The translations under genes and the position numbers were made by a program. The notes beneath the pieces are model-generated. The model ran no database searches and was not told where the DNA came from. It saw only the letters and a list, made by a program, of their open reading frames with translations. 64,000 nt of DNA from Nocardia sp. BMG51109 (GTDB lineage: Bacteria; Actinomycetota; Actinomycetes; Mycobacteriales; Mycobacteriaceae): positions 6,882,001 to 6,946,000 of the forward strand of contig NZ_JAFQ01000004.1 in assembly GCF_000526215.1 (NCBI RefSeq), in the 5' to 3' direction. This document shows positions 32,136 to 40,896 of this stretch, in pieces; positions within the stretch are counted from its first letter, which is position 1; each line of letters starts with the position of its first letter.

Positions 32136-32742
32136 CGACCATGGGGCGTCGGTGCGGGCGGCAAGCCAGGTCTTGAACACCTGCTTGGAGCGGCTCTCGA
32201 CCATGTCGAGCAGCCGTGCCGGGCCGGTGCCGTTACGGATCGTCGTGAGGTCGATGATGACCGTGACGTACTTGTCACCCCTCTTGGCGTGTGGCGCCAG
32301 ACGTGCTCATCCACGGCGACGCCGTCGAAGCGGGCGGGGTCGTCGATCAGGACCCGCTTGCCCTCGGCGAGCACGGCGTCGTTGGCGATGTTCCACGCGA
32401 CCCCGAGCCCTTCGGCGACCCGGGCGACGGTGAGGTGTCCGACCACGATCTCTTCTAGCGCCCACCGCATCGGTACCGGCGGATCGTGACCAGCAGCGTC
32501 GTGGGCCGCCGGCCGAGCGGCTCGTGGGCCAGGCGCCGGGTCACGGTGTCCCGCGGGATCCCTTCACAGCCGCAGCGGTGACACCAACGGTCGGGTGCGA
32601 CGACCCGGCACGCGAGGACTGCGCGCTCGGGCTCGAGGCGCTGGCCGGTGACGACGAGCCCGAGCTCGTCGAGGCGGCAGAAGGTTGTCAGATCGGGGTG
32701 GGCGAACGCATCTATGCGCTCACCGACGGTGGCGTCGGGCAC
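32125..32742 (-). pseudogene. ISL3-family transposase remnant
   Basis: From the N-terminus: the zinc-finger part DRWCHRCGCEGIPRDTVTRR and LLVTIRRYRC, then an internal deletion and frame change to RWALEEIVVGHLTVARVAEG and the DDE-domain start DEHVWRHT. After another frameshift comes KYVTVIIDLTTIRNGTGPAR and LLDMVESRSKQ. The C-terminal half with the remaining catalytic residues is absent. At least three lesions make it non-functional. Confidence 0.8.
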
Positions 32743-32812
32743 GTGGCGGTTCTTTCAGGATGAGCGTGCAGGAGCCTTCCCTCTGGAAACCTCGACATCC
32801 ATCCGGGACCGC

Positions 32813-32850
32813 CGCGCCAGCTACACCCTCATCTGGCGAAGAGCTGCTCT
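32813..32850 (-). repeat. ISL3-like terminal inverted repeat (copy A)
   Basis: Upstream of the transposase remnant lies a sequence which on the minus strand reads GAGCAGCTCTTCGCCAGATG followed by AGGGTGTAGC, the look of an ISL3-type terminus. An 18-bp part (CAGCTACACCCTCATCTG on the plus strand) recurs at 35196-35213. Confidence 0.5.
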
Positions 32851-32905
32851 AGCCGCGACTACACCCCAGTCCCTGGGAGTAGGTCATCTGTCGAGGGATC
32901 CGCGA

Positions 32906-33382
32906 TCACGGCCGATGGCGGAAACTGATGCGCATCAGCCGACTGTCAGCCCAGTCTTCGAGCCGAGTCGGCCGGATGGTGCCGGGGTCGTGGGGCTGAT
33001 TGAGATCCGCGACGATCTCCGCCAGCACGGCCTGGCGTTCAGCTGGGTCGGTGACAGGCGTGGCCCGTGCAGGCAGATCTGCACGGATCCCGTTCTCGAG
33101 GTGGAAGGTGAAGTTGGGATTGGCGAGAAGGTTCGCATGCCAGTCGGTCGCGGCCCCGCCGGCGCCGCTGCACAGGTAGGTTGCGCCCGCAGCTCGGTAG
33201 AAGAAGATCTCGATGCGGCGTGCTCGGCCGGTACGGCGTCCCAGCGTCGTGATGTCGATGATCCGTTCTCTGGTGCCCGCGGCGGGTGTGATCTCGATGG
33301 CTCGTCGGATGTGGTTGGCCAGGTGGGATAAAGACGCGTCCCGTGCGGAGTCGTTCGACCCGGTCGTGTCCGGAGTGCTCAT
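32906..33382 (-). CDS. F420-type nitroreductase/quinone reductase family protein
   Basis: 158 residues. The flavin/deazaflavin-dependent nitroreductase (Ddn-like) signature is seen: IDITTLGRRTGRARRIEIFF, a YLCSGAGGAATDWHANLLAN segment, and a C-terminal RLMRISFRHR strand. These small split-barrel proteins use F420H2 or bind flavins. Its ATG overlaps the stop of the upstream SDR (ATGA), so the two are co-translated and probably work on the same kind of substrate. Confidence 0.85.
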   Translation of the reverse strand: MSTPDTTGSNDSARDASLSHLANHIRRAIEITPAAGTRERIIDITTLGRRTGRARRIEIFFYRAAGATYLCSGAGGAATDWHANLLANPNFTFHLENGIRADLPARATPVTDPAERQAVLAEIVADLNQPHDPGTIRPTRLEDWADSRLMRISFRHRP

Positions 33383-34158
33383 GCGGTCTCCGCCTGGAGG
33401 GCGGGGCCGAGGAGGAGCCCACCGTCGATGACGTACTCCGACCCCGTGATGAACGACGCGTCCGATGACGTGAGGAACAGGAGAAGCCGGGTGACGTCGG
33501 TCGGCTCCCCGAGCCGGGGGATGGCGAACGGCGCGGGTGAGTAGAAGTCGGCGATTGCCGCGGTGGCGCCGGCTGCTGGTTCGTGGATGAAGGGGGTCGC
33601 GATCACGCCGGGGTGGATGGTGTTCACCCGGATGTTGTCGCGGCCGAGCTCGAGTGCTGCCGTTTGGGTGAGTCCTCGCACGGCCCACTTGCTGGCGACG
33701 TACGGCGCGTAGTGTGCCGTGCCGCCCAGGGCCATGGTCGAGGCGATGTTGACGATGGCTCCACCTGCCGCCCGGCGCAGAGCGGGAGCGGCGACCTTGA
33801 TCCCGAGGAAGGTCCCGCTGACGTTGACGTCGAGGATGCGCGACCACGTGGCCTGGTCCGTGTTCTCGATCAGCGTCGGCGGGTTCTGGACGCCGGCGTT
33901 GTTGACGAGCACGTTCAGGGCGCCGAAGGCGCTCTCGGCGGCTTGCACAGCGGCGGACCACGAGCTTTCGTCCCTGACGTCGAGGTGGGTGAAGCGAGCA
34001 CGAGTCCCGAGCTCGTCGACCAGAGCGGCGCCACGTTCGGCGTCGATGCCTCCGATTACCACGTTCGCCCCCTCCGCGTAGAAGGCGCGTACGTGACTCG
34101 AGCCCTGACCGCCGGTCCCGCCGGTCACGAGCACGGTCCGATTGTCGAAGCGGGTCAT
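33379..34158 (-). CDS. SDR family oxidoreductase
   Basis: 259 residues from an ATG preceded by GGAGGAAC. Classical SDR motifs: TGGTGGQGSSH (cofactor), NNAG, IASTM with the catalytic Ser, YVASKWA (YxxxK) and the C-terminal ITGSEYVIDGG. NAD(P)-dependent alcohol/ketone oxidoreductase, substrate unknown. It is divergent from a TetR gene 139 bp away with a dyad between them, and is coupled to the nitroreductase-like gene. Confidence 0.93.
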   Translation of the reverse strand: MTRFDNRTVLVTGGTGGQGSSHVRAFYAEGANVVIGGIDAERGAALVDELGTRARFTHLDVRDESSWSAAVQAAESAFGALNVLVNNAGVQNPPTLIENTDQATWSRILDVNVSGTFLGIKVAAPALRRAAGGAIVNIASTMALGGTAHYAPYVASKWAVRGLTQTAALELGRDNIRVNTIHPGVIATPFIHEPAAGATAAIADFYSPAPFAIPRLGEPTDVTRLLLFLTSSDASFITGSEYVIDGGLLLGPALQAETA

Positions 34159-34213
34159 CCGAGGTTCCTCCGTGAAGTGGTGACTGACCGGAACCATCAG
34201 CGATGAACACCCC

Positions 34214-34239
34214 GGTGGTGAGCCAGGTGACTCACCACC
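34214..34239. promoter_or_regulatory. Candidate TetR operator, 9-bp perfect inverted repeat
   Basis: GGTGGTGAG and CTCACCACC form a perfect dyad with an 8-base spacer in the divergent region between the SDR and TetR genes. A weaker related dyad (GAGTCAAGCCACTC) sits nearer the tetR start. The spacing and position are as expected for autoregulation and repression of the SDR operon. Confidence 0.6.
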
Positions 34240-34297
34240 ATCGACACTAGGTCGGCGAAGATAGCGAGTCAAGCCACTCACCTCGTATGCTCCACCC

Positions 34298-34942
34298 ATG
34301 AGCAGCGTCCTGTCGGCGTACCACCAGCGTGTCGCCCAGGAGAAGCGCGCGCTGATCGTGACGGCGGCGACCGCACTGTTCCTCGAGCTGGGCTACGACC
34401 GGACGTCGCTGGCGCGGATCGCGGAGCGCTCGGGCGTTTCTCGGGCCACCTTGTTCAAGCAGTTCCCGAGCAAGGCCGCCCTATTCGACGCCATCGTCAC
34501 CGAGTCCTGGTCCACCGCGGACGAGGACGATCCTCCGCCAGCAGGCAACGTCGTCGACGGCCTCACCACCATCGGTCGCCGTTACGCCGCGCTGTTGAGC
34601 CGCCCTCAGATGACCGACCTCTTCCGGATCGTCATCGCCGAGCTGCCGCGCTTCCCCGAGCTGGCCCATGCGCAGTTCTCACAAGGGAAGATGCCCTACT
34701 TCGAGTCCGTGCGCGGCTACCTGCTAGCCGAGCACGAGGCAGGAACAGTGCGGGTCGAGGACGTGGACCTCGCGGCCACCCAGTTCCTGGGCATGATCTC
34801 CAACTACGTCTTCTGGCCGAAACTGCTCGTGCCGGGCTGGGAGGTAAGCGCCGAACGCGTCGCTCAGGTAGTCGACGAGGCCGTCCGCACCATCGCCGCC
34901 CGGTACGCCGCGACGGGACCAGGGGCGTCCACCAACGACTGA
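34298..34942 (+). CDS. TetR/AcrR-family regulator
   Basis: 214 residues with an N-terminal HTH (LIVTAATALFLELGYDRTSL, then SGVSRATLFKQFPSKAALF) and a TetR_C-like helical domain including FRIVIAELPRFPELA. It is divergent from the SDR/nitroreductase operon, which it most likely represses through the inverted repeat at 34214-34239. Confidence 0.92.
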   Translation: MSSVLSAYHQRVAQEKRALIVTAATALFLELGYDRTSLARIAERSGVSRATLFKQFPSKAALFDAIVTESWSTADEDDPPPAGNVVDGLTTIGRRYAALLSRPQMTDLFRIVIAELPRFPELAHAQFSQGKMPYFESVRGYLLAEHEAGTVRVEDVDLAATQFLGMISNYVFWPKLLVPGWEVSAERVAQVVDEAVRTIAARYAATGPGASTND

Positions 34943-35195
34943 GTCCCGCCGCCACCAAAGGAGCTGATGCCTAAGCAATCGAGGCCGTCGGCACCAAGGG
35001 CGTTCGCGGGGCATCCCGGGGCGGACACCGAAGGAGGGAGTGTCGATGTGTTGACCCACCTCGATCAGCCTGGCATCAGCACGGCCTGACAAGAGGTCTC
35101 AGCAGCGGGCCCAAACGTGCGAGGCTGCCCTCTCGGGGTGGAAACCTCCAACGACAGCAAGAGGGGTGGCCCAAGACCCGCAAGCCCAGCCCCCG

Positions 35196-35232
35196 CAGCT
35201 ACACCCTCATCTGTGAACAGCCGATTTCAGTA
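35196..35232 (-). repeat. ISL3-like terminal repeat (copy B)
   Basis: On the minus strand GGCTGTTCACAGATG followed by AGGGTGTAGCTG resembles an ISL3-family end and shares 18 identical bases with copy A, in the same orientation. No transposase accompanies it. Together the two copies bracket the nitroreductase/SDR/TetR cassette as direct repeats. The rest of 34943-35290 holds no gene I can support. Confidence 0.5.
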
Positions 35233-35290
35233 ATGGGCGATGAAGCCATGAGCAGTAGGTCGCAGGCGGAGCAGAGACAAGAGAGTAGAA

Positions 35291-35778
35291 ATGAACGGCA
35301 AGGCAGGATTCAGTGCGGGCGGTCATGAGGTCATCGACCTCGATCGTGCTCAGGCTCTGGGACTATTGGCGAGTACCGACTATGGGCGAATTGTGTTCAG
35401 CCGGGCTGCTCTACCTGCCATTCGACCGGTTAATCACCTCGTCGACGGTGATGAGATCATCGTCTGCGCCCTGGTCATTTCACCGTCGGAAACGCGGTGT
35501 CCGTACGCAACCTCGGAACCGTAGTCGCCTACGAGGTCGACAATTTCGATCCGGTCCACCACACCGGATGGAGCGTGACGGTTGTCGGCCTGGCACGGGC
35601 GGTCACCGCTCCGGACAGAGTCGAGCGCTACACACGGACTTTGTGCCGCTGGATTGGTCCTACCGAAGACACCGTCGTCGGCATCGAACCCCGGATCGTC
35701 ACCGGGATCCGGCTCGCGCTGAACAAGAGATGCACGTACGAGCCGGACGCATACCAACTGGAAAGAGGCCGGTCATGA
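35291..35778 (+). pseudogene. Pyridoxamine 5'-phosphate oxidase-like protein, frameshifted
   Basis: The first frame gives [20 protein letters not shown] and [19 protein letters not shown], a normal start of a small PPOX-like (split-barrel) flavin/F420 protein. At about 35462 one base is missing; in the next frame the sequence continues [24 protein letters not shown] and GWSVTVVGLARAV to 35778, giving a complete ~162-residue family member if repaired. The stop overlaps the next ATG (ATGA). Confidence 0.8.
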
Positions 35779-36368
35779 CCAGCCGCACCCGCTCGCTGCA
35801 ACTCGGCGGCCGCTACCTCGCCGCGTCGATTCTCATCGACCCGGCACACCCTGATCAGGCGACTGCACCGATCACCGCGCAGTTCGGCTCCGAATGCGAC
35901 GCCCTGACCTGACGTGGCAGCCGTTCCGAAGAATCGGTCGACGCTCCACCGGACCCGGCGCGCGAAGCGGTGGCGGCACTGGACCGGGTACTCGATGAAG
36001 GACTGGCCGTGGAGTTCACCGACCCTGCGGAACCACGTCGAATCATGGTCGTCGAAATGGTCGATCGCGAATGGGCGGCCGTCGAATACCGACGCGACGC
36101 CCCTTCGGAAACGGGTCGGCTCCGACGAATCGGTCCTGTCGGACTGTGTCACTATGCGCGAGTCACCGACCTGCTGGACGACCTCGCACTCGGTGCCCCG
36201 TACCGCAGCGACGACCGCATCGGCCGGCACCTACCACCCGTGACGGTGCCGCCGAAGGTCCGACAACGCCTCACTGCACTGCAAAGACGCATCGAAACAC
36301 TCACGGCGACAGCCCGGCACTACGCCTGCGGCAATCCCGAGTCCCTGCATATTCGGCCCCCGAAATAA
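35775..36368 (+). pseudogene. Hypothetical gene split by an in-frame TGA
   Basis: A 45-codon frame from ATG 35775 (overlapping the PPOX stop) ends at TGA 35910-35912. The same frame then stays open for 152 codons: EESVDAPPDPAREAVAALDR, then LAVEFTDPAEPRRIMVVEMV and a C-terminal VPPKVRQRLTALQRRIETLT. GTG 35970 could restart translation of a 132-residue protein. Either a single ~197-residue gene with a nonsense change, or two small genes. No family recognised. Confidence 0.5.
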
Positions 36369-36550
36369 GGCACCGATCAGTAACCACGGATACCCAAAAG
36401 TCTATTATCCGGATTCCAACCGGTTTCCTTCAGACCTGGCCGCTCGAGAGGCCGTACGTTGCGTGGCGAAATAGAACACGCGGATTTGCGATGTCAATAC
36501 CCCTGCGGATTTGTAGTCGGTCGGTCGATGGGTGGCTACAATTCGGCAGT

Positions 36551-39169
36551 ATGTCGGCGTCGCGCCGAGGGCGTCGTGGGGACGTTGCAGCGGCTACGGA
36601 TCGGTTTGTGGGCCGGGAGCTGGAGCAGGACAGGATCAGTGTTCTGCTGCTGAGTTCGGCCCGGTTGATCACGGTGGTCGGCCCGGGTGGGATCGGGAAG
36701 ACCCGGCTTGCGGCCGAGACTTTGCGCCGATTCCGCAAAGCCACGGATACTCCCGTGTTTTGGGCGCGGCTGGCGCGGTTGCCCAAGGACTCCGATGTGG
36801 CTGCGGTCGAGGAGGAGGTCGCGCATTCGGTGGTCGAGGCCGATTTCTCCGGCCGGTCGGCCTGGGACAGTTTTGTCGGCACGCTGACCAGGACCGACGG
36901 GACGGGGCGCAGTCTGCAAACGGTGCTGGTGATGGACAACTGTGAGCACGTACTGCTCGGCGCCGGTCGGGTGATCGCGGAGTTGCTGGATGCGGTACCG
37001 GGGTTGACCATCCTGGCGACCAGCCGCGAGGCGGTGGGGTGGTCCGACGAGCATTTGGTGCACGCTACGCCGCTGGCCCCGCCGCAGGCATTGACGTTGT
37101 TCCGGCAGCGCGCCGAACTCACCGGCCGCCCGGTTGCCGACGGAGAGCAGGCGGTACTCGCCGAGGCGATTTGTCGTCACGTGCACGGCAATCCGTTGTA
37201 TGTCCGGTTGGCGGCGGCGCGGCTGTTGCGGCAGCCGCTGGCGGGAGTTTTGGCCGAGCTCAGTGGTGAACCGACCGATAAGCGGATGGGGTGGTCACAC
37301 GGGCCGCGGGTGGGTGCGGAGGAGCGGCATCAAGGGGTGCGTGACGTTATCGCCTGGTCCTATGACTTGTGCAGTGACAAGGAACAGGTTCTGCTGGAGC
37401 GGATGTCGGTGTTCGCCGCAGGGTATGACACCCTCTCAGAGGACGACAGCGTCTCCGCTCGGGACGTGGGTGCCGATCTGGAGGCCATCGAGGCGGTCTG
37501 CGCCGACGATGATCGAGGCGACACCCCCGGCGTTCGACTGGCCGGACACGAGGTCGAGCGATTGCTGGAGCGTCTGGCGGACCAGTCGATGGTGACCGTG
37601 CACATCACACCGACCGCGGTGCGGTACTCCCTGCTGGAAAGCATCCGGCTGTTCGCCCGGCACAAACTGGCCGAACGCTCCACCGGTGAGGTGGACGAAC
37701 CGGCACGGCTGGCCGACCGCCACCGCCGCTACTATCGAGACAAAGTTGTTCGCGCGCAGTGCGAATGGTTCGGTCCCGCCGATCGGGATCTCCTGATCTG
37801 GGCACGCGCGGCGTGGGACAACATCGTGACCGCGATCGAGTCGAGCCTCACCGTCGGCGACCCCACACTCGGACTGCAAATCACCGTCGGTCTGGCGTCT
37901 TTGGAGGTCTTCAGAGGCTCACTTAGAGAGATCCGCTGGCGCACCGAGCGCACCCTGCAGGCCACCCGCACGCTGAGCCCGCAGCCTGTCGAACTCCAGA
38001 CAGCTGCAATGGCGGCGATCGTCTGGCTGGCCCTGTGGCAGGGCTTGCAGAAGGATGCCGAACGGATGCTCGAGGACTGCGTCGATACTTGCCTCGGCGA
38101 TCGAGAGGTCGGACAGAACTGGCGGCAAACGCCCGAAAGCGACATCGGACTACCTCCCCCTGTCGAATTCGCATGGGGGGCGGAACTGTTCATAATCCGG
38201 CGAGATCCGCGGGCCGTCACGGTCTTGGCTCGTGCAAAGCGCAAGTACGGTGCGCTCGGTGACCGCACCGGTGAGGCGAAGAGCAGATTTTACGAGGTTT
38301 GGACGGCCAGCTTCATCGGATCACCACAGCAGGCAACGGAAGTTGCACGGCGCTATCTGGATGATGCCACCGCGTCGGGAATCGAGTGGGCGAAATCGTG
38401 GGCCGAGGTGGTGTGGGCGACCGCGTTGACCAGACACGGTGACCCTGCGGAGGCGGTGACGGTTGGCCGCAGAATATTGGCGAGTCCGGCCGCCGCACGT
38501 ACCCGGTCACTCGGGGCGGTGGGGGTGCACCTGCGGATATGGTCGTTGGCGCGGATCATCACCAATTCGATCGAGGGTGGTAACGCCGACAAGGCAGAGC
38601 TCAGGGTCTTGGCCACCGAACTCGCTCACCTCGCGGGAGGAGCCAGACGCGAGTGGGAGGAGTTGGGTGTGAGTTTCGACGGTCTGAGACTTTTTGCCGA
38701 CGAGACGACTATGGCGAGCGATGTTGCCCGCCGCGTGCTGGGCCGCGAGGCGTATGCAGCCGCGGAGAAGCGAGGCGCTCTGCTGTGTCCCAAGCTGCGC
38801 GAGGTGCAGCGCCTGGCACTGGGCACGCTGCCGGCCGACAGACTGGCGGCAGGTCATTCCGGCAAACCGGACCAGTCCACCGTGAAAAGGACCGTGCCCT
38901 CATTGTGGGGCGAGCTGTCCGGCGCCGAGCGGCAGGTGGCGATCCTGGCAGCCGCGGGGTGGGCGAACTCCGCGATCGCGGCCCGGCGGGGCAGTTCCGC
39001 CAGGACCGTCGATGCGCAGATGGCGGCGATCCTGCAGAAACTGATGCTCTCCTCGCGTGAAGAGATCATCGGGCTCGTCCCCAAGAACCACATCGATCAA
39101 ATCCGGGCGGAAGCTGCCCGACAACCACGCCGCCCCGGTGAACGGCCACGTAAACCACGACCATCGTGA
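36551..39169 (+). CDS. Large LuxR-family regulator with N-terminal NTPase
   Basis: 872 residues. Walker A GPGGIGKTRLA (about 44-54), Walker B VLVMDNCEHV, then LTILATSREAVGWSDEHLV, the STAND/AfsR-like NTPase pattern of actinobacterial transcription factors. A long helical, repeat-like middle follows. The C-terminal ~65 residues are a LuxR-type HTH (LSGAERQVAILAAAGWANSA, then IAARRGSSARTVDAQMAAIL). No ligand-sensing domain precedes the NTPase. The start is uncertain: the frame is open further upstream and no good ribosome-binding site is seen. Target genes unknown; the convergent secreted-protein gene is the nearest neighbour. Confidence 0.87.
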   Translation: MSASRRGRRGDVAAATDRFVGRELEQDRISVLLLSSARLITVVGPGGIGKTRLAAETLRRFRKATDTPVFWARLARLPKDSDVAAVEEEVAHSVVEADFSGRSAWDSFVGTLTRTDGTGRSLQTVLVMDNCEHVLLGAGRVIAELLDAVPGLTILATSREAVGWSDEHLVHATPLAPPQALTLFRQRAELTGRPVADGEQAVLAEAICRHVHGNPLYVRLAAARLLRQPLAGVLAELSGEPTDKRMGWSHGPRVGAEERHQGVRDVIAWSYDLCSDKEQVLLERMSVFAAGYDTLSEDDSVSARDVGADLEAIEAVCADDDRGDTPGVRLAGHEVERLLERLADQSMVTVHITPTAVRYSLLESIRLFARHKLAERSTGEVDEPARLADRHRRYYRDKVVRAQCEWFGPADRDLLIWARAAWDNIVTAIESSLTVGDPTLGLQITVGLASLEVFRGSLREIRWRTERTLQATRTLSPQPVELQTAAMAAIVWLALWQGLQKDAERMLEDCVDTCLGDREVGQNWRQTPESDIGLPPPVEFAWGAELFIIRRDPRAVTVLARAKRKYGALGDRTGEAKSRFYEVWTASFIGSPQQATEVARRYLDDATASGIEWAKSWAEVVWATALTRHGDPAEAVTVGRRILASPAAARTRSLGAVGVHLRIWSLARIITNSIEGGNADKAELRVLATELAHLAGGARREWEELGVSFDGLRLFADETTMASDVARRVLGREAYAAAEKRGALLCPKLREVQRLALGTLPADRLAAGHSGKPDQSTVKRTVPSLWGELSGAERQVAILAAAGWANSAIAARRGSSARTVDAQMAAILQKLMLSSREEIIGLVPKNHIDQIRAEAARQPRRPGERPRKPRPS

Positions 39170-39240
39170 CAGTCGACAGAATGAACGAAACGATAACCCG
39201 CACAACCGATGCCGCTGTCCGCCCACCGGAATTTCGACCC

Positions 39241-40551
39241 CTACCCCGTGCCACAGTCAACCGGGAATCGGTTCGGCTGCTGGGACGCGCCCCTGGCGGC
39301 GGTCACGACCGGTGTGGCCAGTGTTGCGGCATGGTCGAGCGATCGGGCTATGCCGAGATAGGTTGCCAGCTGCGGTGTCGGCTGTTGCGCCACACGCACA
39401 TCGGCGTCGTCGAGCGGGTTGTCGCCGGCCCGGATCAGCTGTTCGAGCCCGTCGGCTCCATACGCGACGACGGCCGTTTCGAGTGAGTAGATCGGAATCG
39501 AGGTGGCACCCAGAGCTCGGGCGAGTCGCACGTCGTCGACGAGGGTGTTCAGGTTCTCGTAGCTGCCCTCGCCGGCCAGGCCGAGAGAGGGCTGTCCGCG
39601 GCCGGCACCGACGAACCGTTGTGCCTGCCTTACATAGTGGGCGACTAACGCCGGTCCGGGATCGGCGCCCGCTATCGTGGCCGCGCTGCTGCGGTAGGCC
39701 TGGAAGTACAGGTCGTGTGTCGTCGGTGGAAGTCCCCAGAAACTGAGGGCATTTTGCAGGGCGAGATCGCCGTTGGCCAGATCGTCGAGGGCGAACGTCC
39801 AGGTGGAGCCCACGACCTGCGCGAAATGTTCTCGCGCCGTCTCGTATACGAGGCGGTACTGCTCAATCGCGCGGCACTGCGCGGCCGGGTCGATCGAACG
39901 CGCCTGCTCGCTCAGGACACCCAAGGCGTTCAGGTCATACCGCCCTGATGCCGCCGCAGCCAGCGCCGTGCCGGTTGTGATGGGCGGTTCCCAGTCGTAG
40001 ACGATTCCGGCGACGTCGAGGTGGTTGTCACGAACCCAACCGTCCAGCGAGGTGGTGACAGCCGCCATCACGGGTGCGTTGTCCTGTGTCGCCCAGTAGC
40101 CGTCCTCGTACGGCACGGCGACCCAGGCGAATACCGGAATCGCGAGCTCGTTGGCTTTCCGCAGGATCGGCAGTGCATCGCCGTCGAGTTGTCCGTCCGG
40201 CGGTGGGGTGCCGAAATCGCGTCCATAGCGCAGGTGGAACTGGATCGGTACTCGGTACCGCTGCAACACATCCCACACCTGCGGCGTCCACGTGTCGAAG
40301 ACACGATCGGCCCAGTAAGCGGCCGGATCCGCCGGATAACCCGTAAACGGCACACCGTCCACGAGATACCGCTCGCCCGCGGCGAACCCGACTACAGCAG
40401 GAACGATCGGCGATGTACCCCGCCGGGACGCCAACTCGGCCGACGCCACGGGGAACGCTGTCGAGGCTGCCGACAAGGCATACACCAAGAGCATCACCGG
40501 AACGCACATTCGCCTGCTGCGGATCGCCGCGTACCACCGATCGAACTTCAC
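39241..40551 (-). CDS. Secreted protein of unknown function, glycosidase-like layout
   Basis: 436 residues starting at GTG, six bases after GAGG. A signal peptide spans about residues 15-40. The mature part alternates predicted strands and helices (PIQFHLRYGRDFG, AIPVFAWVAVPYEDGYW, DVAGIVYDWEPP, STWTFALDDL, TSIPIYSLETAV) in a way reminiscent of TIM-barrel glycoside hydrolases, with acidic residues at strand ends (YDWEP). I do not recognise a defined family, so the enzymatic role is a guess. The 345 bp upstream are AT-rich and gene-free up to the IS256 remnant. Confidence 0.72.
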   Translation of the reverse strand: MKFDRWYAAIRSRRMCVPVMLLVYALSAASTAFPVASAELASRRGTSPIVPAVVGFAAGERYLVDGVPFTGYPADPAAYWADRVFDTWTPQVWDVLQRYRVPIQFHLRYGRDFGTPPPDGQLDGDALPILRKANELAIPVFAWVAVPYEDGYWATQDNAPVMAAVTTSLDGWVRDNHLDVAGIVYDWEPPITTGTALAAAASGRYDLNALGVLSEQARSIDPAAQCRAIEQYRLVYETAREHFAQVVGSTWTFALDDLANGDLALQNALSFWGLPPTTHDLYFQAYRSSAATIAGADPGPALVAHYVRQAQRFVGAGRGQPSLGLAGEGSYENLNTLVDDVRLARALGATSIPIYSLETAVVAYGADGLEQLIRAGDNPLDDADVRVAQQPTPQLATYLGIARSLDHAATLATPVVTAARGASQQPNRFPVDCGTG

Positions 40552-40896
40552 GATTCGCCTCTGCCATCGAACGTATTGGAACGCCTATATTTATTCCCAA
40601 GTCCCGATATCCCTCAGTGTATACAAAACTTCGAGGGTGCACACATAAACAGTTGATCCACTCGGTCACACGACTGCAACCAACTCGGCGTGGCAAATTC
40701 CCTGAATAGTATGTCATACCCGCCGTAGAGTTTGCGACCTCACAACAAGGTTTACCCCGTCGATGAACGATGGGGTGGGGCTATCAATGTGAGTACTTCG
40801 AACTGGTTCGACGGCACAGAACTCGAATCCTCTTGCATCGGGCCACCACCGTCTCACTGCGAGCGATCAGCCACCGCGCCACGTGCCAGCGCAGGC
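40552..40896. other. AT-rich intergenic region
   Basis: 345 bp upstream of the secreted protein gene and before the IS256 remnant. Composition is clearly less GC-rich than the neighbours; no frame is convincing. It presumably contains the promoter of the secreted-protein gene. Confidence 0.4.
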
